Shown: one piece after another, positions 8,264 through 16,247 of the stretch
How positions within the stretch are numbered: the first letter of the stretch is position 1
How the letters are laid out: every line of letters begins with the position of its first letter
NCBI GenBank assembly: GCA_041497115.1
Contig: JBGQFW010000008.1
Coordinates: 1-64,000 of the forward strand
Reading direction: 5' to 3'
DNA from: AR5 sp041497115
GTDB lineage: Bacteria; Methylomirabilota; Methylomirabilia; Rokubacteriales; CSP1-6
DNA length: 64,000 nt
Program-made: the position numbers and the translations under genes
Notes under the pieces: generated by a model
Databases searched by the model: none
Seen by the model: only the letters and a program-made list of their open reading frames with translations
Told to the model about the DNA's origin: nothing

Positions 8264-9483
8264 GCGCTGATCCCGCGCCCCGGCTCCGCGCCCTCGAGGC
8301 CTTCCCGGTCGAGCACGAGGGCGAGCGCTACGTGGCGCTGCGCGATCCCGCCGGCTACAGCCCCTCGGTCGTGATGCTGCCGCCGGGGCTCCTCGAGGTC
8401 GTCGCGCTCTTCGACGGCGACCACCCGATCACCGACATCCAGGCCGAGCTGATGCGCCGTCACGGCGAGCTGGTGACGCGCGAGCACATCGAGAAGCTCC
8501 TGGACGCGCTGGACGAGCACGGCTTTCTCGACAGCCCCGGCTTCGCGCGCCGGCGCGCGGCGATCGACCGCGCCTTCCTGGACGCGCCGAGCCGCCCGGC
8601 CACGCACGCCGGCGGCGCCTACGCCGGCGAGCCCGACGCGCTGCGGCGGATGATGGACGCGTTCTTCACCGCGCCCGACGGCCCGGGGCCGATCGGCGCG
8701 TTCGCCGGCGGGGGCGTGCGCGGCCTCGTCGCGCCGCACATCGACTTTCACCGCGGCGGTCCCGCCTATGCGTGGGGGTACCGCGACCTCGCCGAGCGGG
8801 GCGACGCCGACCTGTTCGTCGTCTTCGGCACCTGCCACGCCGGCATGGCCGACCCGTTCGCGCTCACCCGCAAGGACTACGACACGCCGCTCGGCGCCGC
8901 GCGGGTGGACCGCGAGTTCGTCGACGCGCTCGCCGGCCGGGCCGGCCAGGACTGCTTCGGCTCCGAGCTGGCCCACCGCAACGAGCACTCGATCGAGTTC
9001 CAGGCGGTCTTCCTCCAGTACCTCTACGGCGGCCGCCGGGAGATCGGCGTCGTCCCCGTGCTGACGAGCTTCGTGCACGAGGCGCTGGCGCGCGGCCGGC
9101 GGCCCGAGGACGATCCCCGCGTGCGCGCATTCTTCGACGCCCTCGCCGAGACGGCCGCCGGCTCGCGGCGAACGGTGGCGTTCGTCGCGGCCGCCGATCT
9201 CGCCCACATGGGGCCGCGCTTCGGCGATCCGGCCCCGGTGAGCGCGGACGAGCTGGCCACGATCGAGCGCGAGGACCGGGCGATGCTGGCCGCGGTCGAG
9301 GCCGGCGACGCCGACGCCTTCTTCGAGTCGGCGCGGCGCGACAACGACCGGCGGCGCACCTGCGGCCTGTCGCCGATCTGGGCGCTGCTGCGCGCGCTCG
9401 GCGGCGCGCCGGGCACGCTGCGCCGCTACGGCCAGTGGCCGGACCCCGAGGGCGTCGTCACCTTCGCCAGCGTGGTGTTCTGA
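8260..9483 (+). CDS. MEMO family protein (AmmeMemoRadiSam protein B) with N-terminal PqqD-like domain
   Basis: A 407-residue protein of two parts. Residues about 15-90 look like a PqqD-type winged domain (Y-x-A-L-R-D-P-x-x-Y, a D-x-x-x-PITDIQ turn, and a closing LDEHGFLDS helix). Residues about 115-407 are a MEMO domain. The metal-site signatures are present: His in APHIDFHRGGP, His in FGTCHAG, His in AADLAHMG and Cys in RRTCGLSPIW. MEMO proteins resemble class III extradiol dioxygenases and occur with AMMECR1 and radical SAM proteins; neither partner is in this window. It overlaps both neighbours (ATGA and TGATG), placing it in an operon with a deacylase and a probable selenoprotein. Confidence 0.85.
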   Translation: MSADPAPRLRALEAFPVEHEGERYVALRDPAGYSPSVVMLPPGLLEVVALFDGDHPITDIQAELMRRHGELVTREHIEKLLDALDEHGFLDSPGFARRRAAIDRAFLDAPSRPATHAGGAYAGEPDALRRMMDAFFTAPDGPGPIGAFAGGGVRGLVAPHIDFHRGGPAYAWGYRDLAERGDADLFVVFGTCHAGMADPFALTRKDYDTPLGAARVDREFVDALAGRAGQDCFGSELAHRNEHSIEFQAVFLQYLYGGRREIGVVPVLTSFVHEALARGRRPEDDPRVRAFFDALAETAAGSRRTVAFVAAADLAHMGPRFGDPAPVSADELATIEREDRAMLAAVEAGDADAFFESARRDNDRRRTCGLSPIWALLRALGGAPGTLRRYGQWPDPEGVVTFASVVF

Positions 9484-9953
9484 TGGCCGACCCGACGCCC
9501 GACGCGCTGCCCGCGGGGTGGACGCTCCCCCGGCTGCGGATCGACCTCGACGGTGACTGGCACGACGGCGACGTGCAGATCACCCACGCCGGCGTGCTCG
9601 CCAACCTGCGCGGCAATCTCCGGAAGGACGCGGCGGGGCACTTCATCCAGACGCGCGTGCGCATTCCGGTCGAGGTGGCCGCGGCGCCGTTCGTCGTGGC
9701 GCGGATCGAGCGTGACGGCGAGCGGCTGCACGCCTGGCTCAACGACGGGAGCGAGCAGGACGTGGATCCCGCCACGCTGCGCATCGGCCGCGACGACGTC
9801 CCGTACTGCGCGGTGAAGGGCGGCGCGTTCGAGGCGCGGCTGAGCCGGGCCGCCGCCTACCAGCTCCTCGCACTGGCGGAGTACGATGAGCGCAGCGGCC
9901 GCGGCGCCCTCCGCCTCGGCGGCCGCGAGTACGCGCTGGGGAGGACCGGATGA
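9483..9953 (+). CDS. DUF1285-like protein
   Basis: A 156-residue cytoplasmic protein. The opening LPRLRIDLDGDWHDGDVQITH, the VANLRGNLRKD-like segment, the RVRIPVEVAAAPFVV strand and the late VPYCAVKGGAFEARLSRAA motif follow the order of the DUF1285 family (W-x-x-x-G-x-PI...LR...PVEKVxIxVxDAPF...PYL-V-R-x-G-LEA). The function of that family is unknown. The ATG shares bases with the TGA of the MEMO gene (TGATG). The stop overlaps the next ATG. Close coupling suggests a product working with its operon neighbours. Confidence 0.7.
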   Translation: MADPTPDALPAGWTLPRLRIDLDGDWHDGDVQITHAGVLANLRGNLRKDAAGHFIQTRVRIPVEVAAAPFVVARIERDGERLHAWLNDGSEQDVDPATLRIGRDDVPYCAVKGGAFEARLSRAAAYQLLALAEYDERSGRGALRLGGREYALGRTG

Positions 9954-10426
9954 GGCTTCGACGCGTCGCGGGCAGCGCCGCGCTGGCCGTGATCCTCGGG
10001 ATGGGCTCGTTCTGGTGGGTGCCGGCGGCCGCGGCGCCGGACGATCCGGTGACGCCCGACGCGATCGGCGACCAGGTCCAGACGCGGACGGGCGGGGCAC
10101 TGCCGGCCTTCGCCGAGCCGGGCGACATGGCGGCGCTCTACCGCTTCGCCCACGACCGCGGCGACGTGCTGAAGTGGATGCCGTGCACCTGCGGCTGCGG
10201 GCAGCTCGGCCACACGTCCAATCGCTCCTGCTACATCAAGGCCGAGAGCGCCGGGCGCACGACGTGGACCAGCCACGCGGCCACGTGAACGCTCTGCCTG
10301 GACATCACGCGTGACGTGATGCGTGGGACCGCGGCGGGTAAGACGCCGGCCCAGATCCGCGCGGGGATCGACGCCAAGTTCGGCACGCGCCATGCCACGC
10401 CGACGCCGTGGCCCTCCGGCCGGTGA
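9950..10426 (+). CDS. Exported PCYCGC-type protein, probable selenoprotein (in-frame TGA)
   Basis: The frame encodes 158 residues if TGA at 10286-10288 is read as selenocysteine 113. An N-terminal signal peptide (about residues 1-29, ending PAAAA) precedes the PCTCGCG motif at residues 78-84, a further Cys at 94, then TSHAAT-U-TLC with U113 and C116. Family members of the PCYCGC motif group (PF13798) carry Cys in this second C-x-x-C motif, and the downstream DITRDVM...IRAGIDAKFG segment is the normal family ending, in the same frame, up to TGA 10424-10426. A conventional reading would stop at 10288 and lose 46 conserved-looking residues. A 7-bp hairpin with a CGUGA loop lies 14 nt after the UGA. 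The role is unknown; an exported thiol or metal-binding redox protein is inferred. It starts ATG-in-GATGA overlap with DUF1285. Confidence 0.75.
10286..10321 (+). promoter_or_regulatory. UGA selenocysteine codon and candidate SECIS hairpin
   Basis: The UGA occupies 10286-10288. Downstream, CATCACG (10303-10309) pairs perfectly with CGTGATG (10315-10321) around the loop CGTGA. The loop begins 21 nt after the UGA and has G in its second position. This agrees with the usual description of bacterial SECIS elements (loop about 16-37 nt from UGA, G within the first two loop bases). Seen in the sequence; function is inference. Confidence 0.6.
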
Positions 10427-12036
10427 GCGACGGGCGACCCACCGGCGGCGACCTCGTCGTCGCGGCGCTCGCCGCCGAGGGCGTGCGCCACGTCTTCGGC
10501 ATCCCCGGCTACCACAACCTCGCGATCTACGACGCGCTGCTACGCCGGGGCGACCTCCATCACGTGCTGGCCCGCCACGAGGCGGGGGCGGCGTTCATGG
10601 CCGACGGCTACGCGCGCGCCTCGGGGGAGCCCGGCGTGGTCCTCGTCACCACCGGGCCCGGCGCCACCAACGCGCTGACGCCGCTCGTCGAGTCGTACGC
10701 GGGCTCGGTGCCCGTGGTGCTGATCGCTTCCGACATCGCCTCCGACCTCGTCGGCCGCAACCTCGGGGCGCTGCACGAGGTGCCGAACCAGATCGACTGC
10801 TTCCGGCCCGTCGCGCGGTGGGCGGAGGCGCTGACCGAGGCGCGCGCGATCCCCGGTGCCATCGCCGGCGCGTTCGACCTGCTCCGCACCGGGCGGCCGG
10901 GCCCGATGGTGCTCTCGATCCCCTATGACTTCCTCACGGCGCGCCCCGACGCGGCGGCGCCGCGCGGCGGCCACGGCCGGCGGCCGCCGTGCCACGTGGC
11001 CGACGTCGAGGAGGCGGCGCGACTGCTCGCTGCCGCGACGCGGCCGCTGATCGTCGCGGGCGGCGGCGTGGTGGCGGCGGGGGCCGAGGACGAGCTGCGC
11101 GCCCTCGTGCGGCGGCTGGGCGCGCCCGTCGTCGCCACCGTGGCCGGGCGCGGCGTGGTGAGCGAGCGCGAGGCGGCCTTCCAGGGCGTGCTGCCCGACC
11201 GGCGCGCGTGCGCGGAATCGCTGCGCGCGGCCGACGTCATCCTCGCCGTCGGTACCAAGTTCGGCCATCGCTCGCTGGAGAAGCTGGGGCTGGCGCTCGG
11301 CCCCGAGCAGGCGCTGATCCACCTCGACCTCGACCCGGCCGTGATCGACCACGTGTTCAAGGCGCGGGTGGCGCTCGTCGGTGACGCGCGCGACGGGCTG
11401 GCGCGGCTGGCGGCCGCGCTCGGCGACGGCGCCGCGGCGACGGGGTGGGATCGGGCCTGGCTCGCGCGAGCGCGCGCCGACGCCGGGCCGCGCTACACGC
11501 CGGAGATCGCCGCGCTGGTCCAGGGGCTGCGCGCCGCGCTGCCCGACGACGCCATCGTCGTCAACGACCAGACGGGGCTCACGTACTGGATGGAGTGGCG
11601 GTTTCCCGTGCTGGCCCCGCGCACCTTTTTGTATCCGGCCGGCTCGGCCGTCCTCGGCTACGCGGTGCCGGCGGCGATCGGCGCCAAGGTCGCGCGCCCC
11701 GAGCGCGCGGTGATCGCCGTCGCCGGCGACGGCGGCTTCATGTACTCGGTCAACGAGCTGGCGACCGCGGTGAAGTACCGGCTGCCCGTCGTGTTCCTCG
11801 TCCTCAACGACGGCCGCTTCGGGGCGATCAAGTGGCTGCAGGAGCGGATGTTCGGCCGCTGGGGCGAGGCCGACCTGGCGAATCCCGACTTCGTCGCGCT
11901 GGCCCGCGCCTTCGGCTGCCACGCCGAGCGCGTCGAGCCACCGACCCTCGGCGCCGCGATCGCGCGCGCGCTGGCCGCTGACGGCCCCACCGTCATCGAG
12001 CTGCCCGTCGCCGTCGACCCGCCATGGGAGATGTAG
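10423..12036 (+). CDS. Thiamine-pyrophosphate enzyme (acetolactate synthase large subunit-like)
   Basis: A 537-residue ThDP-dependent enzyme with the three usual domains. The N-terminal Pyr domain carries the catalytic Glu in RHEAGAAFMADGYAR. The central domain follows, and the C-terminal PP domain holds the ThDP/Mg motif GDGGFMYSVNEL...LVLNDGRFG. Related enzymes include acetolactate synthase, benzoylformate decarboxylase, oxalyl-CoA decarboxylase and sulfopyruvate decarboxylase. No small ALS subunit or ilv genes are near, so a catabolic decarboxylase or carboligase is as likely as acetolactate synthase. The start is GTG at 10423, overlapping the TGA of the probable selenoprotein gene as GTGA, which itself supports reading that gene through its internal TGA. 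Confidence 0.87.
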   Translation: MSDGRPTGGDLVVAALAAEGVRHVFGIPGYHNLAIYDALLRRGDLHHVLARHEAGAAFMADGYARASGEPGVVLVTTGPGATNALTPLVESYAGSVPVVLIASDIASDLVGRNLGALHEVPNQIDCFRPVARWAEALTEARAIPGAIAGAFDLLRTGRPGPMVLSIPYDFLTARPDAAAPRGGHGRRPPCHVADVEEAARLLAAATRPLIVAGGGVVAAGAEDELRALVRRLGAPVVATVAGRGVVSEREAAFQGVLPDRRACAESLRAADVILAVGTKFGHRSLEKLGLALGPEQALIHLDLDPAVIDHVFKARVALVGDARDGLARLAAALGDGAAATGWDRAWLARARADAGPRYTPEIAALVQGLRAALPDDAIVVNDQTGLTYWMEWRFPVLAPRTFLYPAGSAVLGYAVPAAIGAKVARPERAVIAVAGDGGFMYSVNELATAVKYRLPVVFLVLNDGRFGAIKWLQERMFGRWGEADLANPDFVALARAFGCHAERVEPPTLGAAIARALAADGPTVIELPVAVDPPWEM

Positions 12037-12068
12037 CACTCGGAGGGGGACTTCGTCGATTCGTTGAG

Positions 12069-12089
12069 CGAGGGGGCTACGCCCCCTCG
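12069..12089. terminator. G-tract/C-tract hairpin, bidirectional terminator candidate
   Basis: Nine-base perfect arms (CGAGGGGGC / GCCCCCTCG) with a TAC loop lie in the 154-bp gap between the converging ThDP enzyme and DUF2889 genes. No clear T-run follows. The rest of the gap (12090-12190) contains a smaller GCGCC-AAC-GGCGC hairpin and no gene. Confidence 0.45.
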
Positions 12090-12190
12090 GACTCCCCGGC
12101 CGACGGTCGTCGCGCGCCAACGGCGCACTCCTTCCTGCCTCCCCCTGGATCAGGATTGCGCCGGCAAAGCCGACGCTCGGAGCGTGCTGG

Positions 12191-12745
12191 CTAGGGTTTG
12201 CGGGCGGAGAGGGCGCGGAGGGCGGGGAGGTTGTTGGCGAGGAGGTGGGTGTGCAGGGGGCCGTGCTCGCGCCACGCCTGGCAGGTGTTGACGAACCAGA
12301 GGTCGCGGGCGGGGTCGGGGATCTCGCGCGCGCCGCGGAAGGCGACACCGGCGGCCTGCCGCACGACCGGCGCGATCGCGTGCACGAGCGCGGTGAGGTG
12401 GGCGCAGCCGCGGGCGCGACCGAAGCGTTCGTTGACCGCGCGGCTGAACCCCTGGACGACCGACACGCCGACGAGCTGCTGCAGCGGCGCGAGCGCATCG
12501 GTGCAGAGCGTGTAGGGGCGCGCGTCCATCGTCGCCGCCACGGCGGTGATGACCAGGTCGGGATGGCGCACCCGCAGGGTCACCCGCATGTCGTGGATCA
12601 CGGGCTCGGACGGCACGCCGAACCAGTCGTCCGGCTCGGGTCGCTCGTCGGTCAGGTGGCCGGTGACGTCCAGCTCGGTGTCGCCGACCTTCACGGCCTC
12701 CATGCGGATGGACCGGACGTGAATCGGGATGGTCGTGTCGCTCAT
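12191..12745 (-). CDS. DUF2889 domain protein
   Basis: A 184-residue protein fitting DUF2889: the opening IHVRSIRMEAVKVGDTELDV, TGHLTDERPE, IHDMRVTLRVRHPDLVITAV, then a conserved C-terminal helical part containing CTDALAPLQQLVGVSV, GCAHLTALVHAIAPV and the NTCQAWREHGPL ending. The family has no established activity. The ATG start overlaps the stop of the inositol monophosphatase gene (ATGA), so it is the second gene of a minus-strand pair. It converges with the ThDP enzyme gene. Confidence 0.8.
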   Translation of the reverse strand: MSDTTIPIHVRSIRMEAVKVGDTELDVTGHLTDERPEPDDWFGVPSEPVIHDMRVTLRVRHPDLVITAVAATMDARPYTLCTDALAPLQQLVGVSVVQGFSRAVNERFGRARGCAHLTALVHAIAPVVRQAAGVAFRGAREIPDPARDLWFVNTCQAWREHGPLHTHLLANNLPALRALSARKP

Positions 12746-13527
12746 GAGGGGCGCGTCTCCTCCAGCACCGCCAGCATCGCGTCGTGGATCCGGCCGTTGC
12801 TGGCGACGACGGTCGGCGCGTCGAGGTCGATCGGCCCGCCGGTGAGGCTGGTCAGCCGCCCGCCGGCTTCCTCCACCATGAGGCCGGCGGCCGCCACGTC
12901 CCACGCCCCCAGGCGCAGCTCCCAGTAGCCGTCGAAGCGTCCCGCCGCCACCCAGGCCAGGTACAGCACCGCCGAGCCGAGGCGTCGCACGCCGCGCGCG
13001 CGCAGGGCGAAGGCGGCGAACTGCGCGAGGTTGTTGTCGCCCGTCACGCGGATGTCGTAGGGGAAGCCGGTGGCGAGCAGGCTCGCGTCCAGGGTGTCGG
13101 CGGACGACACCGCCAGCCGCGCCTCGTTGCGGAAGGCGCCGGCGCCCCGCTCGGCGACGTAGAGATCGCCGTGGCTCGGATCGTAGACGACGCCCAGCTG
13201 GACACGGCCGGCGACCTCGAGCGCGATGGACACCGCGTAGAGGGGCAGCCCGTGGGCGTAGTTGGTGGTGCCGTCGAGCGGGTCGATGATCCAGCGCCGG
13301 CCGGTGGTGCCGGGCTGGGCGCCGCGCTCCTCGGCCAGGATCGCGTCGCCGGGAAAGGCGGCGAGCAGGCGGTCCACGATGAGCGCCTCGGCGCGGGCGT
13401 CCATCTCGGTGACGAGGTTGGTGGGGTGGCCCTTGTAGACGATGCGGCGCGGGCCGGCGAGCTCGTCGCGAAGGAGGTCGCCGGCGGCGCGCGCCACCTC
13501 GACCGCGACGCGACGTTCCTCACGCAT
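12742..13527 (-). CDS. Inositol monophosphatase family protein (SuhB-like)
   Basis: A 261-residue Mg-dependent phosphatase. The metal site motifs are EERG (residues about 68-71), WIIDPLDGTTNYAHG (about 79-93) and the late GAWDVAAAGLMVEEAGG (about 208-224), in the order and spacing of the IMPase/SuhB/CysQ superfamily. It hydrolyses an inositol or other sugar or nucleotide phosphate; WIIDPLDGTTNY is closest to SuhB. The start ATG at 13525-13527 lies 10 nt after a TGGTACTCT extended -10 box on the minus strand, with no Shine-Dalgarno, so the mRNA is probably leaderless. Divergent from the ketopantoate reductase gene. Confidence 0.88.
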   Translation of the reverse strand: MREERRVAVEVARAAGDLLRDELAGPRRIVYKGHPTNLVTEMDARAEALIVDRLLAAFPGDAILAEERGAQPGTTGRRWIIDPLDGTTNYAHGLPLYAVSIALEVAGRVQLGVVYDPSHGDLYVAERGAGAFRNEARLAVSSADTLDASLLATGFPYDIRVTGDNNLAQFAAFALRARGVRRLGSAVLYLAWVAAGRFDGYWELRLGAWDVAAAGLMVEEAGGRLTSLTGGPIDLDAPTVVASNGRIHDAMLAVLEETRPS

Positions 13528-13537
13528 GCCGCGACGC

Positions 13538-13546
13538 AGAGTACCA
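13538..13546 (-). promoter_or_regulatory. Extended -10 box for the SuhB-like gene
   Basis: Read on the minus strand the bases are TGGTACTCT (TGn plus TACTCT). The start codon follows after 10 nt. It lies 10 bp from a matching plus-strand box, giving a compact divergent promoter. Confidence 0.45.
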
Positions 13547-13556
13547 CAGCGAGCGG

Positions 13557-13565
13557 TGGTAGCAT
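13557..13565 (+). promoter_or_regulatory. Extended -10 box for the ketopantoate reductase gene
   Basis: TGGTAGCAT (TGn plus TAGCAT) ends 8 nt before the GTG at 13574. The spacing equals that before the GroES-like gene and favours GTG 13574 over ATG 13583 as the start. Confidence 0.5.
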
Positions 13566-13573
13566 GGATCGCT

Positions 13574-14506
13574 GTGAGCGCGATGCGTATCCTGATCGTC
13601 GGCGCCGGCGGCGTCGGCGGATTCTTCGGCGCCAAGCTGGCGCGGGCCGGCGTCCCGGTGACGTTCCTGGCGCGTGGCGCGCACCTGGAGGCGATGCGGC
13701 GCGACGGTCTGCGCGTGCGCTCGGCGGTCGACGGCGAGTCCGTCGTGAAGGTCGAGGCGGTGGCGGACGTCACCGGGCTGCCGGTGGCTGACGCCGTCCT
13801 CTTCTGCGTGAAGTCGTTCGACACCGAGACGGCGGCGGCGGCCATCCGGCCGGTGGTCGGCCCCGACACCGCGGTCGTCTCGCTGCAGAACGGCGTGGAC
13901 AACGAGGAGACGATCGACCGGGTGCTCGGTCCCGGCCACGCCGTCGGCGGGGTCGCCTACGTCTTCGCCACCATCGAGTCGCCCGGCGTCATCGCCCATC
14001 GCTTTGCCGGCCACGTGGTGTTCGGCGAGCTCGACGGCCGCCCGCGCCCGCGGCTCGAACGGCTGCGCGAGGCCTTCGTCGCGGCCGGCGTGCGGGCGGA
14101 GGTGGCGCCCGACATCCGCCGCGCGCTCTGGCACAAGTACGTGATGATCAGCGCCCAGGCGGGCACGACCGCGCTCGTCCGCGCGCCGATCGGCGTCATC
14201 CGCACGGTGCCGGAGACGTGGCGGCTGTATCGCCTGATCGTCGAGGAGCTGGCCGCCCTGGCGCGCGCGAGCGGCGTGGACCTCGGGGCCGACGTCGTCG
14301 AATCGGTCGTCAAGGCGATCGAGGGGGTGGCGCCCGACGCGTCGTCCTCGCTGCATCACGACCTCGCCCAGGGGCGACCCCTCGAGCTCGAGGCGCTGCA
14401 CGGCCACGCGGTCCGACTGGGCGAGCGGCTGGGGGTGCCGACGCCGATGGTGTTCGCCGTCTACGCCGCCCTGAAGCCCCACCTCGCCGGCCGGCCGCAG
14501 CCATAG
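13574..14506 (+). CDS. panE: 2-dehydropantoate 2-reductase family protein
   Basis: A 310-residue NADP-dependent oxidoreductase of the ApbA/PanE family, which reduces ketopantoate to pantoate for coenzyme A synthesis. The N-terminal GAGGVGGFFGAKLARAG motif binds NADP, VLFCVKSFDT and SLQNGVDNEE are family signatures, and the catalytic Lys is in RRALWHKYVMISA. The C-terminal domain contains ASSSLHHDLAQGRPLELEAL, characteristic of the family. Many genomes hold several PanE paralogues, so the gene symbol is tentative. GTG at 13574 is chosen from promoter spacing; ATG at 13583 would remove three residues. Confidence 0.82.
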   Translation: MSAMRILIVGAGGVGGFFGAKLARAGVPVTFLARGAHLEAMRRDGLRVRSAVDGESVVKVEAVADVTGLPVADAVLFCVKSFDTETAAAAIRPVVGPDTAVVSLQNGVDNEETIDRVLGPGHAVGGVAYVFATIESPGVIAHRFAGHVVFGELDGRPRPRLERLREAFVAAGVRAEVAPDIRRALWHKYVMISAQAGTTALVRAPIGVIRTVPETWRLYRLIVEELAALARASGVDLGADVVESVVKAIEGVAPDASSSLHHDLAQGRPLELEALHGHAVRLGERLGVPTPMVFAVYAALKPHLAGRPQP

Positions 14507-14516
14507 GGCCGCCCCG

Positions 14517-16247
14517 CTGACGCCCGCCCGCGAGATCTGGCGCGCCGCCGCGCGCTACCGCGCCCGCTATGTGCTGGGGCTCGGCTGCCTCGTCGTCGGC
14601 ACCAGCCTCTCGCTGCTCATTCCGTGGACGGTCAAGCACGCCATCGACGCGCTCCAGGCGGAGGGCGCGGCGGCGCCGCTCGCTGACTACGTCGGCCTGA
14701 TCATCCTGTGCGCGCTCGGCAACGGCGTGGCGCGCCTCGGCTCCCGCTTCGCGATCGCCGGCGCCTCCCAGCACGTCGGCGCCGACCTGCTCGACCGGCT
14801 CTACGCGGCCGTGCAGACGTTTCCGCCCGCCCTCTTCGCGCGCTTCGGCACCGGCGAGCTCATGGCGCGCGCGACCAGCGACGTCAGCGCCGTCCGCTCG
14901 TTGACGGGGTTCGGCGCGATCGCGGCGGCCTCGACCGGGCTGGCCTTCGTCGGCGCGCTCGCTGCGATGGTCGCGGTGGACCCCTGGCTGACCCTGTGGG
15001 CGATGGCGCCCTCACCCGCGCTGGTGCTGCTGATCCGCCGCTACAACGCGCTGGTGAGCGAGCGCACGCACGCGGTGCAGCTGCGGCTGGACGACCTCTC
15101 GACCCTCGTGCAGGAGCGGCTCGCCGGCATGGGCGTCGTGCGCGCCTACACGCTGGAGCCTCGGGCCACCGCCGAGTTCGCCGAGGTCAACGGCGCCCTG
15201 CGCGACGCCAGCGCCGAGCTCGCCCGCACGCAGGCGCACTTCACGCCGCTCATGGGGCTCGTCACCGGCCTCGGCACGCTCGTCGTCCTGTGGGCGGGGG
15301 GGACCGCGGTCGCCTCCGGCCGCCTCTCGCTCGGCGCCCTCGTGGCGTTCACCGGCTATCTCGCGTACCTGGCGTGGCCGACGGTGGCGCTGGGGTTCAC
15401 GCTGGCGCTGACCCGGCGCGGCCTCGTCTCGATGGAGCGCATCCAGCACGTGCTCGCCGTCGCGCGCCCGGCGCCGGCGGGACCGGCCGACGGCGGCTCC
15501 GCGCTGGAGCCGTCGATCCGCTTCGCCGGGCTGACCTTCGCCTACAAGGGACGGCCGCCCGTCCTCGCGGACGTGAGCTTCGAGGTCCGCCCCGGCGAGC
15601 TGGTGGCGGTGGTGGGGCCGACCGGCAGCGGCAAGTCCACGCTGGGGCTCGTGCTGGCGCGCTTGTGGGAGCCGCCGCCCGCCATGGTCTTCGTCGGCGG
15701 CCGCGACGTCACCACGCTGCCGCTCGGTCGTCTCCGCGCGGCCCTGGCGTGGGTGCCCCAGGACGCTTTCCTCTTCTCGCGCGCGCTGGCGGACAACGTG
15801 GCGCTGGGGCGCGAGGGCGTCGGCCAGGCCGACGTGCGCCGGGCGGCCGCGCGCGCCGGGATCGCCGAGGAGATCGCCGCGTTCCCGCGCGGCTGGGACA
15901 CCGTGGTGGGCGAGCGCGGCCTCACGCTCTCCGGCGGCCAGCGCCAGCGGGTGGCGCTCGCCCGCGCGCTGGCGGGGGCGCCGCCGATCCTCGTGCTCGA
16001 CGACGTCTTCGCCAGCGTGGACACCGCCAAGGAGGGCGAGATCCTGACCGGCCTGCGCGGCGCCGCGCCGACGATCTTGTTGATGACGCACCGGCTGCGC
16101 GCGGCTCAGTCCGCCGACCGGATCGTCGTGCTGGACGAGGGGCGGGTGGTGGAGACCGGCACGCACGCGGTGCTGCTGGCGGCCGACGGCCTCTACGCGC
16201 GGCTGTGGCGGCGGCAGCGGCTGGAGGAGGAGATCGCGCGTGCCTGA
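14517..16247 (+). CDS. ABC exporter subunit A (TMD-NBD, degenerate Walker B)
   Basis: A half-transporter of about 576 residues: six membrane helices (about residues 15-310) fused to a nucleotide-binding domain with Walker A GPTGSGKST, Q-loop VPQDAF, signature LSGGQ and Walker B ILVLDDVFASVD. The catalytic Glu after Walker B is Asp here, as in the degenerate half of heterodimeric exporters. The first ATG/GTG/TTG in frame is GTG 14571; the frame stays open upstream to CTG 14517, adding an amphipathic TPAREIWRAAARYRARY segment normal for the elbow helix, so a CTG start is suspected. It overlaps subunit B by 8 bp. Substrate unknown (lipid or drug type). Confidence 0.88.
   Translation: MTPAREIWRAAARYRARYVLGLGCLVVGTSLSLLIPWTVKHAIDALQAEGAAAPLADYVGLIILCALGNGVARLGSRFAIAGASQHVGADLLDRLYAAVQTFPPALFARFGTGELMARATSDVSAVRSLTGFGAIAAASTGLAFVGALAAMVAVDPWLTLWAMAPSPALVLLIRRYNALVSERTHAVQLRLDDLSTLVQERLAGMGVVRAYTLEPRATAEFAEVNGALRDASAELARTQAHFTPLMGLVTGLGTLVVLWAGGTAVASGRLSLGALVAFTGYLAYLAWPTVALGFTLALTRRGLVSMERIQHVLAVARPAPAGPADGGSALEPSIRFAGLTFAYKGRPPVLADVSFEVRPGELVAVVGPTGSGKSTLGLVLARLWEPPPAMVFVGGRDVTTLPLGRLRAALAWVPQDAFLFSRALADNVALGREGVGQADVRRAAARAGIAEEIAAFPRGWDTVVGERGLTLSGGQRQRVALARALAGAPPILVLDDVFASVDTAKEGEILTGLRGAAPTILLMTHRLRAAQSADRIVVLDEGRVVETGTHAVLLAADGLYARLWRRQRLEEEIARA

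Noticed and set aside
10289..10426. The region after the TGA at 10288 as a separate small gene or non-coding stretch
   Set aside because: It continues the same frame with family-like motifs and ends in a GTGA overlap; a new ATG/GTG start with RBS is absent near its beginning.
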